Part shown: positions 27,169-35,978 of the stretch, in pieces
How positions within the stretch are numbered: the first letter of the stretch is position 1
Layout: the number at the start of each line of letters is the position of its first letter
NCBI GenBank assembly: GCA_023443125.1
Contig: JAEZVO010000028.1
Coordinates: 1-64,000, forward strand
Source of the DNA: Actinomycetes bacterium
Lineage (GTDB): Bacteria; Actinomycetota; Actinomycetes; Propionibacteriales; Propionibacteriaceae
Length of the DNA stretch: 64,000 bases
Direction: 5' to 3'
Position numbers and translations under genes: made by a program
The notes under the pieces: model-generated
What the model saw: the letters and a program-made list of their open reading frames with translations, nothing else
What the model was told of the DNA's origin: nothing
The model's database searches: none

Positions 27169-28476
27169 TGTGGCATTCGGGACTGCCGAAGGTTTGGTTG
27201 ATTCCAAGACCGCATGATTCCTGAGAGTGCGTCGTGCTGAAAGGATGGCAACCATGCCGAAGATCACCTACTCCGACGAGTTCAAGCGCGATGCGGTCGC
27301 GTTGGTTGAGTCGGGCGTCCTGCAGAAGTAGGTTGTCAAGGTCCTCGGTATCGTGAAGACCACGTTGCAGGTGTGGATCCGTGACGTGAGGTGCAAGTCC
27401 TACGCGATGATCCCGACCACGGACCTAGAGGCTGGCAAGGATATGTCCCGGGCGCCGCGCGGGATTCGTGAGTTGGAGATGGAAAACGAGGTGCTGTGGG
27501 GCGCGGCGGCGTGCCTGTCGCAGGCTCACATTACGTCCCCAAAGTGATCTATCCGCTGGTGAAGGAGATGGCTGTGGTCGGTGTCCCGGTGAGGGTGCCG
27601 GTCGTGGTCGCGTGCCGGGTCTTGGGATTGTCCAAACAGGTCTACTACAAGTGGCTAGGACAACCCGTGTCAGCCCGTGAGGTCGAGGATGGCGAGTTGA
27701 TCGCCGTGCTGGGCGAACTTTCACGCCGATGATCCAGAAGGCGGCTACCGGGTGTTGGCCGATGACATTGCCGAGCTGGGTTAGACGGGTCTCGGAGCGC
27801 AGAGTGTGGCGGGGGTGCCGGGTCGCCGGCATCCAATCGGTGTTCACCAGGCGGAAGACTCGCTACAAGAAGGCCGGCGCACCGGTCCACGATGACCTGG
27901 TGCAGTGTCAGTGCACCGTTGAGGGGCCCAATGCGTTGTGGCTCACCGACATCACCGAGTATCGCACCCGCGAAGGGGAAGGTGTATCTGTGCGTGATGA
28001 ACGATGTGTTCTCCAACCGGATCGTGGGCTACTGCATCGACACCCAGATGACAGCCCGGATCGCCGTCAATGCACTCGAGATGGCCGTGACTCACCAAGG
28101 GCAGCCCGCCGGGGTGATCGTGCACTCGCAGCGCGGGTCCCAATTCAGGTCGAGGAAATTCTGCAAGGCCCTCAACCGCTACGAGCTGCGCGGCACGATG
28201 GGCAGGGTCGGGGCGTGTGGTGACAACGCCGCGATGGAGTCGTTGTTCGCGCTACTGCACAACAACGTCCTCGACCGTCGATCCTGGGGCACACGAGAGG
28301 AACTGCGCCTGGCCATCGTGTCCTGGATCGAGGGCAAGTACCACCGCAAACGCCGTCAACACCGACTCGGGAAACTCGCCCCCATCGAGTACGAACTCAT
28401 CATCAACCCAGCCACCACACTAGCGGCACAAACCCGAAGATCAACCAAACCTTCAGCAGACCCAATAACTGTCAAC
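27169..28476 (+). mobile_element. Degenerate IS3-family insertion sequence
   Basis: The ends carry imperfect terminal inverted repeats: CTGCCGAAGGTTTGGTTGAT near 27182 and the complement of CTGCTGAAGGTTTGGTTGAT near 28440-28460, each about 10-15 bp inside a TG/CA end. The element contains decayed orfA and orfB. No target-site duplication is obvious. Confidence 0.78.
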
Positions 28477-28479
28477 TAG
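27254..28479 (+). pseudogene. IS3-family transposase orfA+orfB, multiply broken
   Basis: OrfA (MPKITYSDEFKRDAVALVES) has an in-frame TAG at 27329 and diverged zipper (RELEMENEVLWGAAA). OrfB begins near 27548 (IYPLVKEMAVVGVPV) and shifts frame at least twice (about 27720 and 27970). The DDE domain shows Asp in LWLTDITEY and Glu in GDNAAMESLFALLHN, but the second Asp is replaced: HSQRGSQFRS instead of HSDRGSQF. It is catalytically dead. Confidence 0.88.
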
Positions 28480-28480
28480 A

Positions 28481-28517
28481 TGGTTGAGTAGCGAGCGCAG
28501 CTCGCGTATCGAAACCC
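28481..28517. repeat. Family-A dispersed palindrome
   Basis: TGGTTGAGTAGC, core GAGCGCAGCTC, GCGTATCGAAACCC, directly abutting the right end of the IS3 remnant. Confidence 0.85.
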
Positions 28518-28570
28518 CTCCCCCATCTAGATCCGGCGCCAACGAAGGAGTCTTGCAACCATCTGAAAAT

Positions 28571-28630
28571 ACAGAATCACCCTACAACTCACACGCCGTA
28601 CCGACTACCTACGTTCGTAGGTAGTCGCAA
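28571..28630. repeat. Hairpin repeat, copy 2 (GACTACCTAC)
   Basis: The same stem as at 24492-24517, loop GTTC, here at 28602-28627 downstream of the minus-strand lipoprotein gene, where it could act as a terminator. Confidence 0.8.
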
Positions 28631-28692
28631 TGTCCATGCCAGATGCAGCCCACAGAGCAGCTACATCCGCTTCGAGACCGCGATCTCGTCGG

Positions 28693-29154
28693 TCACTCGC
28701 CAATGATCGCCAGCACCACTTTTGGCTCTCCCACAGCGAGCCACGCTGTGGCGCGCCATGCGCCGTCCGAGAAGAATTGATCGAGCTGCTGCGAGGCCAC
28801 GAACGGCTCCTCCGGAGCACGAGAACGAACCGCGCCATGGAGATCATCTGGCAGCTCCATCTCATCAGCTGGGATAGCTCGCGCCGCTGCGATGGTGGCT
28901 TCATCAAGCTCGACCACAGCATCGATCCAGTACAGGGTTGGTCCGGGGACCCGGGAATCACCGAGCGTGCCGCTCGTCCAACTTGCGGCTGTAGCGCCTG
29001 CCAGTTTCGGTAAACGTCGTACGAGTGGTTCGAGATCGTCACGTAACACGCCATCGCCTTGCTTCTGCATGGTTTCCTCTTTCCTCGAAGGTGCGCAGCC
29101 CACCATTGTCAAGGCCCCGAGAATGATCCATCGACGAGGTAGCTTCGAGGGCAT
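28693..29154 (-). CDS. Small lipoprotein, possible immunity partner
   Basis: A 153-aa lipoprotein: MPSKLPRRWIILGALTMVGC ends in a lipobox Cys. The mature part is acidic and helical (VVELDEATIAAARAIPADE) with no recognised motif. ATG 29154 is preferred over a TTG at 29160 that overlaps the upstream stop. It is the last gene of an operon that starts with a YbaB-like and a WXG100-like gene, which makes an immunity role conceivable but unproven. Confidence 0.65.
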   Translation of the reverse strand: MPSKLPRRWIILGALTMVGCAPSRKEETMQKQGDGVLRDDLEPLVRRLPKLAGATAASWTSGTLGDSRVPGPTLYWIDAVVELDEATIAAARAIPADEMELPDDLHGAVRSRAPEEPFVASQQLDQFFSDGAWRATAWLAVGEPKVVLAIIGE

Positions 29155-29156
29155 CC

Positions 29157-30338
29157 TCAACGCTCACTCTGCTTGGGCTCAACTATGTAATGTGGGGGCG
29201 GTGATCCTACAGGCCACGTGACAGTCCGGGTGACCGATCCACGCGAATCGAATCCTTTTGCCGAACCGATCGCCTGGAAACGCCCATTCTCGTCGTCCGG
29301 GGCACCGGTAGCAATGTCAGCTTGACCTTTGTTGAAGTTATAGTGGTCCTCTGCGTGAACCGTAATCTCCATTGTTACCATGCTGTCTTTAACCTGAACG
29401 TTGGCCGAACTCCACTGCTGGTATCCGCCAATGGTCTTCTGCCAATTCTCTGTCTCAGGATAGTGAGTTTGACGGTGGGCCTCACCACTTACCTGAAAGC
29501 TAGATTCTCCTTGTTGCGCCATCTGATCTACGGCTTGCGCAGCTCGTGCGATCTCGACTTCCACATTTGCCTTGATGCTGGAGTCTTCCCTTACCGCTTC
29601 CTCATAGTCGAAGTCGAAATCATCCCCCGAGTTCCCCCTGTAGTGGGAGTACGCATCGAGAGCATCATCAAGATCTGGACGGAGCAGTCGAGCGCCATGA
29701 AGCTTGGCACCCCATTCATGCCACTTTATCCAATCCTCTAGGGTGGGCTCTTCCGAACCTACTGGATAATCCTCATCCCATGGGATATCGGGACGAGCAG
29801 GAGGACCAGGGCGATAGCCATCAACTTCCGAAACCGATTCAGAGGGTCCACCCATTGGCATGGTGAAAGCTATCGCCGATAAGGCGCTATCGACTTCAAT
29901 CGCATGTGTTCTATCAATACGCTGCAATTGCTCTCGAGTACATCGGATAAGTTGCGCAGCCACCGCTGCGGTAAAAGGATTTGGAGCGGCGAGCATGGTC
30001 TTCAACTGCGTCTCCGCAATACTCGCAACGATAATCATCTGTTCTCGCGCCATCTTCGCGACATGCGCTGCAGAGGAAATAGTCGAGGCAGCAACTGATA
30101 GTTCGTTGGCAAGGGCATGAGTCACATGGGGCGTGGCATGTGGCTGGGAAAAGTAGTCTGCGAAAGCATCCACTCCTGGCCCCTGGTTTGCTGAAACGAT
30201 TTCGGCACCTGCAGCTCGAGCTTGCTTAGAAACTTCTTGCACTTCGAAAGAGGCTCTTCTAAGCGACGACGCGGCGTCCTCCAAACCAAATGATGACTCC
30301 GGAAGTTCCTGCCCCGTAAGCGCCAACATTAGCCGCAT
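29157..30338 (-). CDS. WXG/LXG-like protein with unknown C-terminal domain, toxin candidate
   Basis: A 393-aa protein without signal peptide. Residues 1-165 are helical like ESX/LXG N-terminal domains (LEDAASSLRRASFEVQEVSK). A Pro-rich hinge (DGYRPGPPARPDIPWDED) leads to a C-terminal domain with HAEDHYNFNKGQADIATG and FDSRGSVTRTVTWPVG, a motif I associate with modular actinobacterial secreted proteins but cannot name. A GGGGAG site sits 6 nt before the ATG, and the gene overlaps the WXG100-like gene by 10 bp. The layout suits a type VII-secreted effector; no catalytic site is identified. Confidence 0.7.
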   Translation of the reverse strand: MRLMLALTGQELPESSFGLEDAASSLRRASFEVQEVSKQARAAGAEIVSANQGPGVDAFADYFSQPHATPHVTHALANELSVAASTISSAAHVAKMAREQMIIVASIAETQLKTMLAAPNPFTAAVAAQLIRCTREQLQRIDRTHAIEVDSALSAIAFTMPMGGPSESVSEVDGYRPGPPARPDIPWDEDYPVGSEEPTLEDWIKWHEWGAKLHGARLLRPDLDDALDAYSHYRGNSGDDFDFDYEEAVREDSSIKANVEVEIARAAQAVDQMAQQGESSFQVSGEAHRQTHYPETENWQKTIGGYQQWSSANVQVKDSMVTMEITVHAEDHYNFNKGQADIATGAPDDENGRFQAIGSAKGFDSRGSVTRTVTWPVGSPPPHYIVEPKQSER

Positions 30339-30628
30339 GAGAAGCTCCCCGCGATGAGTTCATTGCGCTGCTCGACCGCAGCGTAAGCAGCCGCGATTGC
30401 ATCCATGTTCCCCGATTCCATTGCCGGCACAGCAGCGACAGCTGTCACGGCACGCCGTGCTTTACTCATCACGGCATTCAGACCAATCCGAGCCCGCCCA
30501 TCGACAACCGTGCGACCATCCACCACACCGCTCTGCATCGAAGATGGGACATCATTGAGCGCCTCTGCAGCAGCTTGCAGTGCGGATGCACCTGTTTGCC
30601 AGGATGTAGGTGAAAACATGACTTTCAT
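30329..30628 (-). CDS. WXG100/ESX-like small helical protein
   Basis: A 99-aa protein starting MKVMFSPTSWQTGASALQ. The ATG overlaps the previous stop (ATGA), which decides the start over an upstream in-frame ATG. The W near the N-terminus, Ala-rich helices and length of about 100 aa resemble WXG100 proteins, although a strict WXG turn is not visible. It sits between the YbaB-like and the toxin-like genes. Confidence 0.6.
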   Translation of the reverse strand: MKVMFSPTSWQTGASALQAAAEALNDVPSSMQSGVVDGRTVVDGRARIGLNAVMSKARRAVTAVAAVPAMESGNMDAIAAAYAAVEQRNELIAGSFSCG

Positions 30629-30909
30629 GCCTGTCCTCGATTCCATTCTTTAAGGATTTCCTCCCACGCGCTCCGATCTGGTGCGTCAGGTAGGGTAGTT
30701 ACGGCAGCCTCCATCTGTTCGAACATTGCAGCTTGCGCCTTGTTCAGAACTTCATTCAGCAAGTCTCTGATAGCTATCGAGGCAGGCTTTGCCTGATGAG
30801 CACCAAACAGCGAAGGCGCAATAAGCAATTCCTCGACTCGCCCATCCACGAAGAACATCGAAACACGTTCATCACACGATTGAACCCAGAATGAATTTTG
30901 ATGACTCAT
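30625..30909 (-). CDS. YbaB/EbfC-like small protein
   Basis: A 94-aa protein with a short beta region (SFWVQSCDERVSMFFVDGRV) followed by long helices (IRDLLNEVLNKAQAAMFEQM). This is the pattern of YbaB-like proteins that often open ESX-type gene sets (EspL/EspH-like). First gene of the four-gene minus-strand operon. Remote similarity only. Confidence 0.55.
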   Translation of the reverse strand: MSHQNSFWVQSCDERVSMFFVDGRVEELLIAPSLFGAHQAKPASIAIRDLLNEVLNKAQAAMFEQMEAAVTTLPDAPDRSAWEEILKEWNRGQA

Positions 30910-31141
30910 ACGAGGACTTCTTTCATCAACAGTTCACACTAACTCTACAGGGGCTGGGAGCCACATGAGGCACTTTCCAGGTGGGAGTTGTTTCCGCAGC
31001 CCGCGTGCGGGCATATCGAAATCTCGACAACGCGCGCGTCTCGATGGCTTGACAAACCATAAAACCATCGGTGACTACGTCGCCTACTCGACGATCGGTG
31101 GAAGGGGCCCGTCCACTGCCGCCGGTGGTTGAGCCGCGAGC

Positions 31142-32326
31142 TCAGTCGATGCGGTGGCCGGGGGCGCCCGCGCCGGTGATCAGCGTCGAGCCTTGGCACA
31201 CGCCAATTGCGGCGTGGTATCGCTCGAGCCAGTCGTCGGCGAACGCCTCGGCGTCGGCGGCGCGCACGAGCGCCCAGACGCTGCCACCAAAGCCCGCACC
31301 GAACGACGAGGCCGCCGCAGCCCCACCGCGCAGAGCTGTTTCGATGAGCGCCTTCGTCTCCGGCACCTCGTTCTCCAGCCCGCTCACGGCGAGCGCCTGG
31401 GATTCGGCGCACAGCGCGCCGAAGGCCTCGACGTCGCATCTCTCCAATGCGTCGAATGCGTCGGGTACAAACTCCCCCGATTCGCGCACAAACTGCGTGA
31501 GCCGACGTCGCTCGTAGCCCACCGCGGTATGGGCGAGGATTTCGTCGGGGCCCACTTGCTCCAACACCTGCTGAACGCTCGAAGCCTCCGCACCGGTACG
31601 CTCATTCCAGTTCGCCAGCCATGAGCGCAGCGTGGCCGGACCGCGGTTGTACAGCTCTCGCGCCGCACCCGTCTTCTCTGCCAGCACGCCGCTCACGCCG
31701 ACGACGAATACCCATCCGTCAGGCAGAGACACCTGCCCCAGCTTCGACGTCGGGTCGAACTGTACGTACGACACCTTCCCGGCAGTGCTCGCCAGCATGC
31801 CGGTGTGGTCGAGCGAACCGCCGCTCGTCCCCACGCCCGCCGCGCCGGCGAGGCTGCCGTAGCGTCCGCCGTTCTCGATGGCAGCCAGGTAGCCTGCGAG
31901 CGCCATGCGGTCGTCGCAATGGGTGCGCCACAGTTCGCTCTCGGTAAATCCAGATATATCGGCGAGGGTGAGCGCCACAGAACTGAGCAGCGCCGAGGAG
32001 CTGCTCATGCCTGATGCCGGCGGCAGGTCTGCAGTGATCGTGAGCGACGCCGGCGCCACAGGCCCGAAGTTCGAGGTCAGCCGGTCAATGACCGTCTGCA
32101 CATAGTGCCCCCAATGCCCAGGCGGCAAGGCCGGATGCACACCAGCGTGCAGCTCCACCACGTCGTCAGGGAACACCGACGTGCGGGCACGCACCCCGTC
32201 GCCACCAGGCTCCGCTTCGACGGTCACACCGCGCTCCACCGCGCACACCAACACTCGCCCACCACCGTAATCGGTATGCTTTCCGAGCACCTCGATCCGG
32301 CCGGGAACCCACCACCCTGCGCTCAT
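31142..32326 (-). CDS. galK: Galactokinase-like GHMP sugar kinase
   Basis: GHMP kinase that phosphorylates a hexose at C1, probably galactose, 394 aa. Motif 1 is PGRIEVLGKHTDYGGG, motif 2 LPPASGMSSSSALL, motif 3 near the C-terminus SSFGAGFGGSVWAL. The usual EHTDY of GalK is KHTDY here, so a related sugar is possible. It overlaps the nucleotidyltransferase gene by 4 bp and follows a hexose-phosphate mutase gene, with a ROK regulator upstream. The 231-bp gap 30910-31141 behind it holds only degenerate palindrome pieces. Confidence 0.8.
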   Translation of the reverse strand: MSAGWWVPGRIEVLGKHTDYGGGRVLVCAVERGVTVEAEPGGDGVRARTSVFPDDVVELHAGVHPALPPGHWGHYVQTVIDRLTSNFGPVAPASLTITADLPPASGMSSSSALLSSVALTLADISGFTESELWRTHCDDRMALAGYLAAIENGGRYGSLAGAAGVGTSGGSLDHTGMLASTAGKVSYVQFDPTSKLGQVSLPDGWVFVVGVSGVLAEKTGAARELYNRGPATLRSWLANWNERTGAEASSVQQVLEQVGPDEILAHTAVGYERRRLTQFVRESGEFVPDAFDALERCDVEAFGALCAESQALAVSGLENEVPETKALIETALRGGAAAASSFGAGFGGSVWALVRAADAEAFADDWLERYHAAIGVCQGSTLITGAGAPGHRID

Positions 32327-33114
32327 AGGCGCACGTGGAATTCGGCCAGCCGGCGCTCCACCTCAGCGATGTCATCGCGGCGCGACAGATCCAGCACACC
32401 GCCCGCGAACGGAACGACGGCCACCTCGTCGAGCAAGGCCACCGCGTCCACGATCTCGTACTCCCCACGCGCCGACTTCTCAATGCGCCGGCAGGCGTCG
32501 AAGATCTCCGGGGTGAACGCGAAACAGTTCATACTCACCAGCCCGTGCGGCCCCGCAGCTTCCACGACGGCGGCGTCGGGCTTCTCGACGATGGAACGCA
32601 GCACGCCCTCCGACTCGTCGATGAGCGCAAACGCGGCAATCCGCTCCGCCGGGATGTTGCTCTGCTCCACCAGCGCACTGCGGTCGAAACCCAGCAGCGC
32701 GTTGCCGCCCCGCTCAGCCAGGGCGCGCAGGCCGTCGGCTGGGTACAGGTTGTCGCCGTTGACGACAATGCAGCCCTCGCCCGCTACGGCATCCGCAGCT
32801 GCGGCGACGGCGTCGGCGGTGCCCAGGGGCTCCTCCTGCACTGCGAACGCCACGTCGAGGCGCTGTGGCCGCACCTGCTCGATATGCGCGCGGAACTCGT
32901 CGTGATCGGGCGCGACGACGAGCACCACGCGGCGAATCCCGGCGTCGGCCAAGGCGGAGAGTGAGTAGTCGACGAGACGGTGCTCCCCGATCGGCATAAG
33001 CGCCTTGTAGCCGGCGGACGCGGCCGCGCGCTGCGCGTCGCTCAGCTCGCCGCTGCCCTCAGCGCGCATGCGGGTGCCAAGGCCACGGGCCAAAACAACT
33101 GCGGTGGTAATCAT
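32323..33114 (-). CDS. Sugar nucleotidyltransferase
   Basis: A 263-aa NTP-transferase fold protein that would couple a nucleotide to a sugar phosphate. The N-terminal signature is VVLARGLGTRMR followed by a conserved Lys in YKALMPIGEHRL. The metal-binding region VVNGDNLYPADG and IVEKPDAA are typical of glucose-1-phosphate nucleotidyltransferases. It overlaps its neighbours on both sides by 4 bp, indicating one operon with the kinase and mutase. Confidence 0.85.
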   Translation of the reverse strand: MITTAVVLARGLGTRMRAEGSGELSDAQRAAASAGYKALMPIGEHRLVDYSLSALADAGIRRVVLVVAPDHDEFRAHIEQVRPQRLDVAFAVQEEPLGTADAVAAAADAVAGEGCIVVNGDNLYPADGLRALAERGGNALLGFDRSALVEQSNIPAERIAAFALIDESEGVLRSIVEKPDAAVVEAAGPHGLVSMNCFAFTPEIFDACRRIEKSARGEYEIVDAVALLDEVAVVPFAGGVLDLSRRDDIAEVERRLAEFHVRL

Positions 33115-34526
33115 GCAAGCTCCAAGTGTTGGGCGACGGCGTTCGCGATGGCGTCTGCTTCGTCGCGGGTTGGCATTTCAGCAAAGACTCGCAGCACGGG
33201 TTCGGTGCCGGAGAACCTGATCGTGGTCCAGCCGCCGTTGGTGAAGTACACCTTGCAGCCGTCCTCCCAGCTGATGTGGTCAACCTCGTGGTCGAACGTG
33301 GGGAGGTCGTGGTTGGTGAAGACGCGCTCTTGCAGCGCTTCCTTCCGGCTCGGGGTGAACCCGTAGGCCGCCTCCACCATGACGAGTTCCCCGTAGCGTT
33401 CGACGAAGTCGGCGTACATCTCGGACAGCTTCTTGCCCGACGCGGCCACCGCTTCGACGAGCAGGCTGCCGGCGTGAATGCCGTCCTTGCCGGGGATGTG
33501 CCCACGCACGGTGAGGCCGCCCGACGACTCGCCGCCGATCACCGCGTCGGTTTCCGCCATCTTCGCGCTGATCCACTTGAATCCGACGGGAACCTCGTAG
33601 CACCGCTGTCCGTGGGCCTCGGCGACTCGATCGAGGAGGTGGGTGGTGGACATGTTGCGCACCGCGGGGCCTTCCCAGCCCTTCTGCGTCACGAGGTACT
33701 CGTAGAGCAGCACGAGCACCTGGTTAGGCGTGAGGTAGTTGCCCTCGTCGTCGATGATGCCGAGGCGGTCGGCGTCACCGTCGGTGGCAATCCCCATGGC
33801 CGCGCCAGAATCGACGACGGCGCGCCGCAGCGAATCCAGGCTTCCGGCAGCTGGCGACGGCATGCGCCCGCCGAACAGCGGGTCGTGGCGATCGTTGATG
33901 ACGTCCACCTGGCATCGGGCTGTGAGCAGCACCGTCTGCAGCGCGGTCTGCGCAACGCCGAACATCGGGTCCAGGATGATGTGAAGGTGCGCGTGGCGGA
34001 TGACGTCGAGGTCGAGGCTGTCCATGATGGCGTCCAGATACCAGTTGATCGACGTCTGCACCGTCACCAGTTCGGAGGCCTTCGCCTCGTGTGGTTCGAC
34101 GCTGCGAACGTCGTCTTCGATGAGGGCGTTGCATTCGCTGGCCAGCTCGTCGGTGATAGCGAGCTCTGCGTCGCGCCCGCCTTCGGTGAACAGCTTGAAC
34201 CCGTTGTAGAGGGCCGGGTTGTGGGATGCCGTCACAGCCATCCCGTACGCGCAGCCCTTGTTGCGCACGGTCCACATCCCCATGGGCGTGGGCACGGGGC
34301 GCCCGATCACCGTCACCGGAATGTCGTTAGCGACGAGCACCTCGATGGCCCACCACGCCGCGACGTCGGAGAGGAAGCGACGGTCGTAGCTAATCACGAG
34401 CCCTCGGTCTACAACACCTTCGCGGTGCATACGATTGCTGAGCCCCTGCGCCAGGAGCCGAATATTTGCCCTATTGAATTCATCGCCGATGATGGCCCGC
34501 CAGCCACCGGTGCCAAACTTGATCAT
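33111..34526 (-). CDS. Phosphoglucomutase/phosphomannomutase
   Basis: Alpha-D-phosphohexomutase interconverting hexose 1- and 6-phosphates, 471 aa. The N-terminus FGTGGWRAIIGDEF, the phosphoserine loop TASHNPALYNG, the metal site TDGDADRLGIID and the phosphate-binding RFSGTEPVLR are all present. ATG 34526 is chosen, though a TTG at 34532 is possible. First gene of the three-gene sugar operon; a second paralogue, glmM, lies at 55-56 kb. Confidence 0.93.
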   Translation of the reverse strand: MIKFGTGGWRAIIGDEFNRANIRLLAQGLSNRMHREGVVDRGLVISYDRRFLSDVAAWWAIEVLVANDIPVTVIGRPVPTPMGMWTVRNKGCAYGMAVTASHNPALYNGFKLFTEGGRDAELAITDELASECNALIEDDVRSVEPHEAKASELVTVQTSINWYLDAIMDSLDLDVIRHAHLHIILDPMFGVAQTALQTVLLTARCQVDVINDRHDPLFGGRMPSPAAGSLDSLRRAVVDSGAAMGIATDGDADRLGIIDDEGNYLTPNQVLVLLYEYLVTQKGWEGPAVRNMSTTHLLDRVAEAHGQRCYEVPVGFKWISAKMAETDAVIGGESSGGLTVRGHIPGKDGIHAGSLLVEAVAASGKKLSEMYADFVERYGELVMVEAAYGFTPSRKEALQERVFTNHDLPTFDHEVDHISWEDGCKVYFTNGGWTTIRFSGTEPVLRVFAEMPTRDEADAIANAVAQHLELA

Positions 34527-34646
34527 GCGCAACCAATCCTCCCGGGCTCAGCTATTGCAGCCTCCACCCGCCATTAGGTTTAGAACTTGAACCAAATGTA
34601 GCGCACGGCGGCACATCATGTCTGCATTCGAGTCGAAATCACGCAA

Positions 34647-35885
34647 CTACGTTGCGCACACCACCGTCGGGTCCTGGAACACCCGCTCGAGCGCCATCAC
34701 TGCGCCGCCCCTCGCCGCAGCCTGCAAGCCGTGCCCACACGTCGTGACGTCGACGTGGGTACCGGGGTCGATGCTGGCCTGATCGAACCGTCGCTGCAAC
34801 ACCGGCACCAGCAGCTCTCCGAAGTAGCCGAAGTAGCCGCCCAACACGAGCACCTTCGGGTTGAACAAATCGACGACGCTCTGCAGCCCGCGCGCCAGAT
34901 CCTCGGCGGTTGCTCCCGCCGCCGACGCGATAGCCTCATCGCCCACCTGCATCTGCGCCCGTAGCGCTTCGAGCTGTTCCCCAAGCGATCCATCGGGGCT
35001 CACGTCGATACCGGCCTGCGCCAACCGACGACAGAACGCCGGCCAGCCAACGGCAAGCTCCAAACAGCCCCTGCGCCCACACGGGCAACGCGGCCCGTCG
35101 GCATCCAGCGTGGTGTGCCCCAGCTCGCCTGAGTACCCAGCACCTCCGCGCAGGAGACGCCCGTCGGCGATCACGCCCAGGCCAATACCCGCTCCACCGG
35201 TGACGTGCACCAGGTCGCGTACATTCCCGTCACGGTGGTCGACGAGGGAACTCAGCGCGGCGAGTTTCGCGTCGTTTTCAATGTAGATAGGCAGCGCCCC
35301 ATCGAGCTGGGATGCGAACGACGGCGCCACCGGGGCATCGGTCCACCCCAAGGCGGGCGCCAGTCGCACCGTGCCGCGCTGATAGTCGATGAGCCCGGGA
35401 GCGGCCAGCGTGCACGCCGCCACGGGTGCGTCCAGTTCGTCGATGACGCGGCGTACCAGCTCGACGGCCTCACGCACGACGCCTTCCGCGTCGCCCGGCT
35501 CCGCAGAGAGCGCCACTGTGTGTTCCACCACGGGTTCCCCGACGAAGTTCACCACTGAGAGAGCCAGATCGTGCTGCGCCAGTTCGACGCCCAGGCCGCG
35601 GGCGCCGTCGGGACGGAGCCGAATCTCGATGCCGGGGCGCCCCACGCGTCGGTGATGTTCGACGTCCCCTTCCTCGATGAGGCCCACGCCGGCCAGCCCG
35701 GCGATGACGTTCGTGATCGTGGCTTTCGACAGCCCAGTCTCGGCGGCCAGCTCGGCCCTCGAGCGTCCGCCATGATCGCGGAGATATCTCAGCACCAAAC
35801 CGAGGTTGGCAGCACGCATCTGCGCGTGCCCCATCGCTCGTTGATGGCCCGCCTGCGGAATACCAAAACCGTGATGTTCGTCCAT
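34647..35885 (-). CDS. ROK-family transcriptional regulator
   Basis: A 412-aa NagC/XylR-type regulator. The winged helix-turn-helix is at about residues 25-85 (GGRSRAELAAETGLSKATI). The sugar-kinase-like domain has the ROK zinc signature CPCGRRGCLE and GHTTLD. It lies 120 bp upstream of the mutase gene in the same orientation and is a natural candidate for controlling the sugar operon; the inducer is unknown. Confidence 0.9.
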   Translation of the reverse strand: MDEHHGFGIPQAGHQRAMGHAQMRAANLGLVLRYLRDHGGRSRAELAAETGLSKATITNVIAGLAGVGLIEEGDVEHHRRVGRPGIEIRLRPDGARGLGVELAQHDLALSVVNFVGEPVVEHTVALSAEPGDAEGVVREAVELVRRVIDELDAPVAACTLAAPGLIDYQRGTVRLAPALGWTDAPVAPSFASQLDGALPIYIENDAKLAALSSLVDHRDGNVRDLVHVTGGAGIGLGVIADGRLLRGGAGYSGELGHTTLDADGPRCPCGRRGCLELAVGWPAFCRRLAQAGIDVSPDGSLGEQLEALRAQMQVGDEAIASAAGATAEDLARGLQSVVDLFNPKVLVLGGYFGYFGELLVPVLQRRFDQASIDPGTHVDVTTCGHGLQAAARGGAVMALERVFQDPTVVCAT

Positions 35886-35920
35886 GATGCGTTACAACGT
35901 ACGTCGAGCCCACAAAGGCC

Positions 35921-35959
35921 GTGGGGCCGCACCCCGGAAAGACAGGGGTGCAGCCCCAC
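35921..35959 (-). terminator. Hairpin terminator of the CoA-transferase gene
   Basis: A 15-bp stem with one mismatch (GTGGGGCCGCACCCC arm) around a short loop, beginning 20 nt beyond the CoA-transferase stop. It lacks a strong T-run. Confidence 0.7.
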
Positions 35960-35978
35960 CAGGGCTCTCTTGGGTTTC

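Noticed and set aside
33126..34577. 483-codon plus-strand frame opposite the hexose-phosphate mutase
   Set aside because: The minus strand has all mutase motifs; this is a shadow frame.
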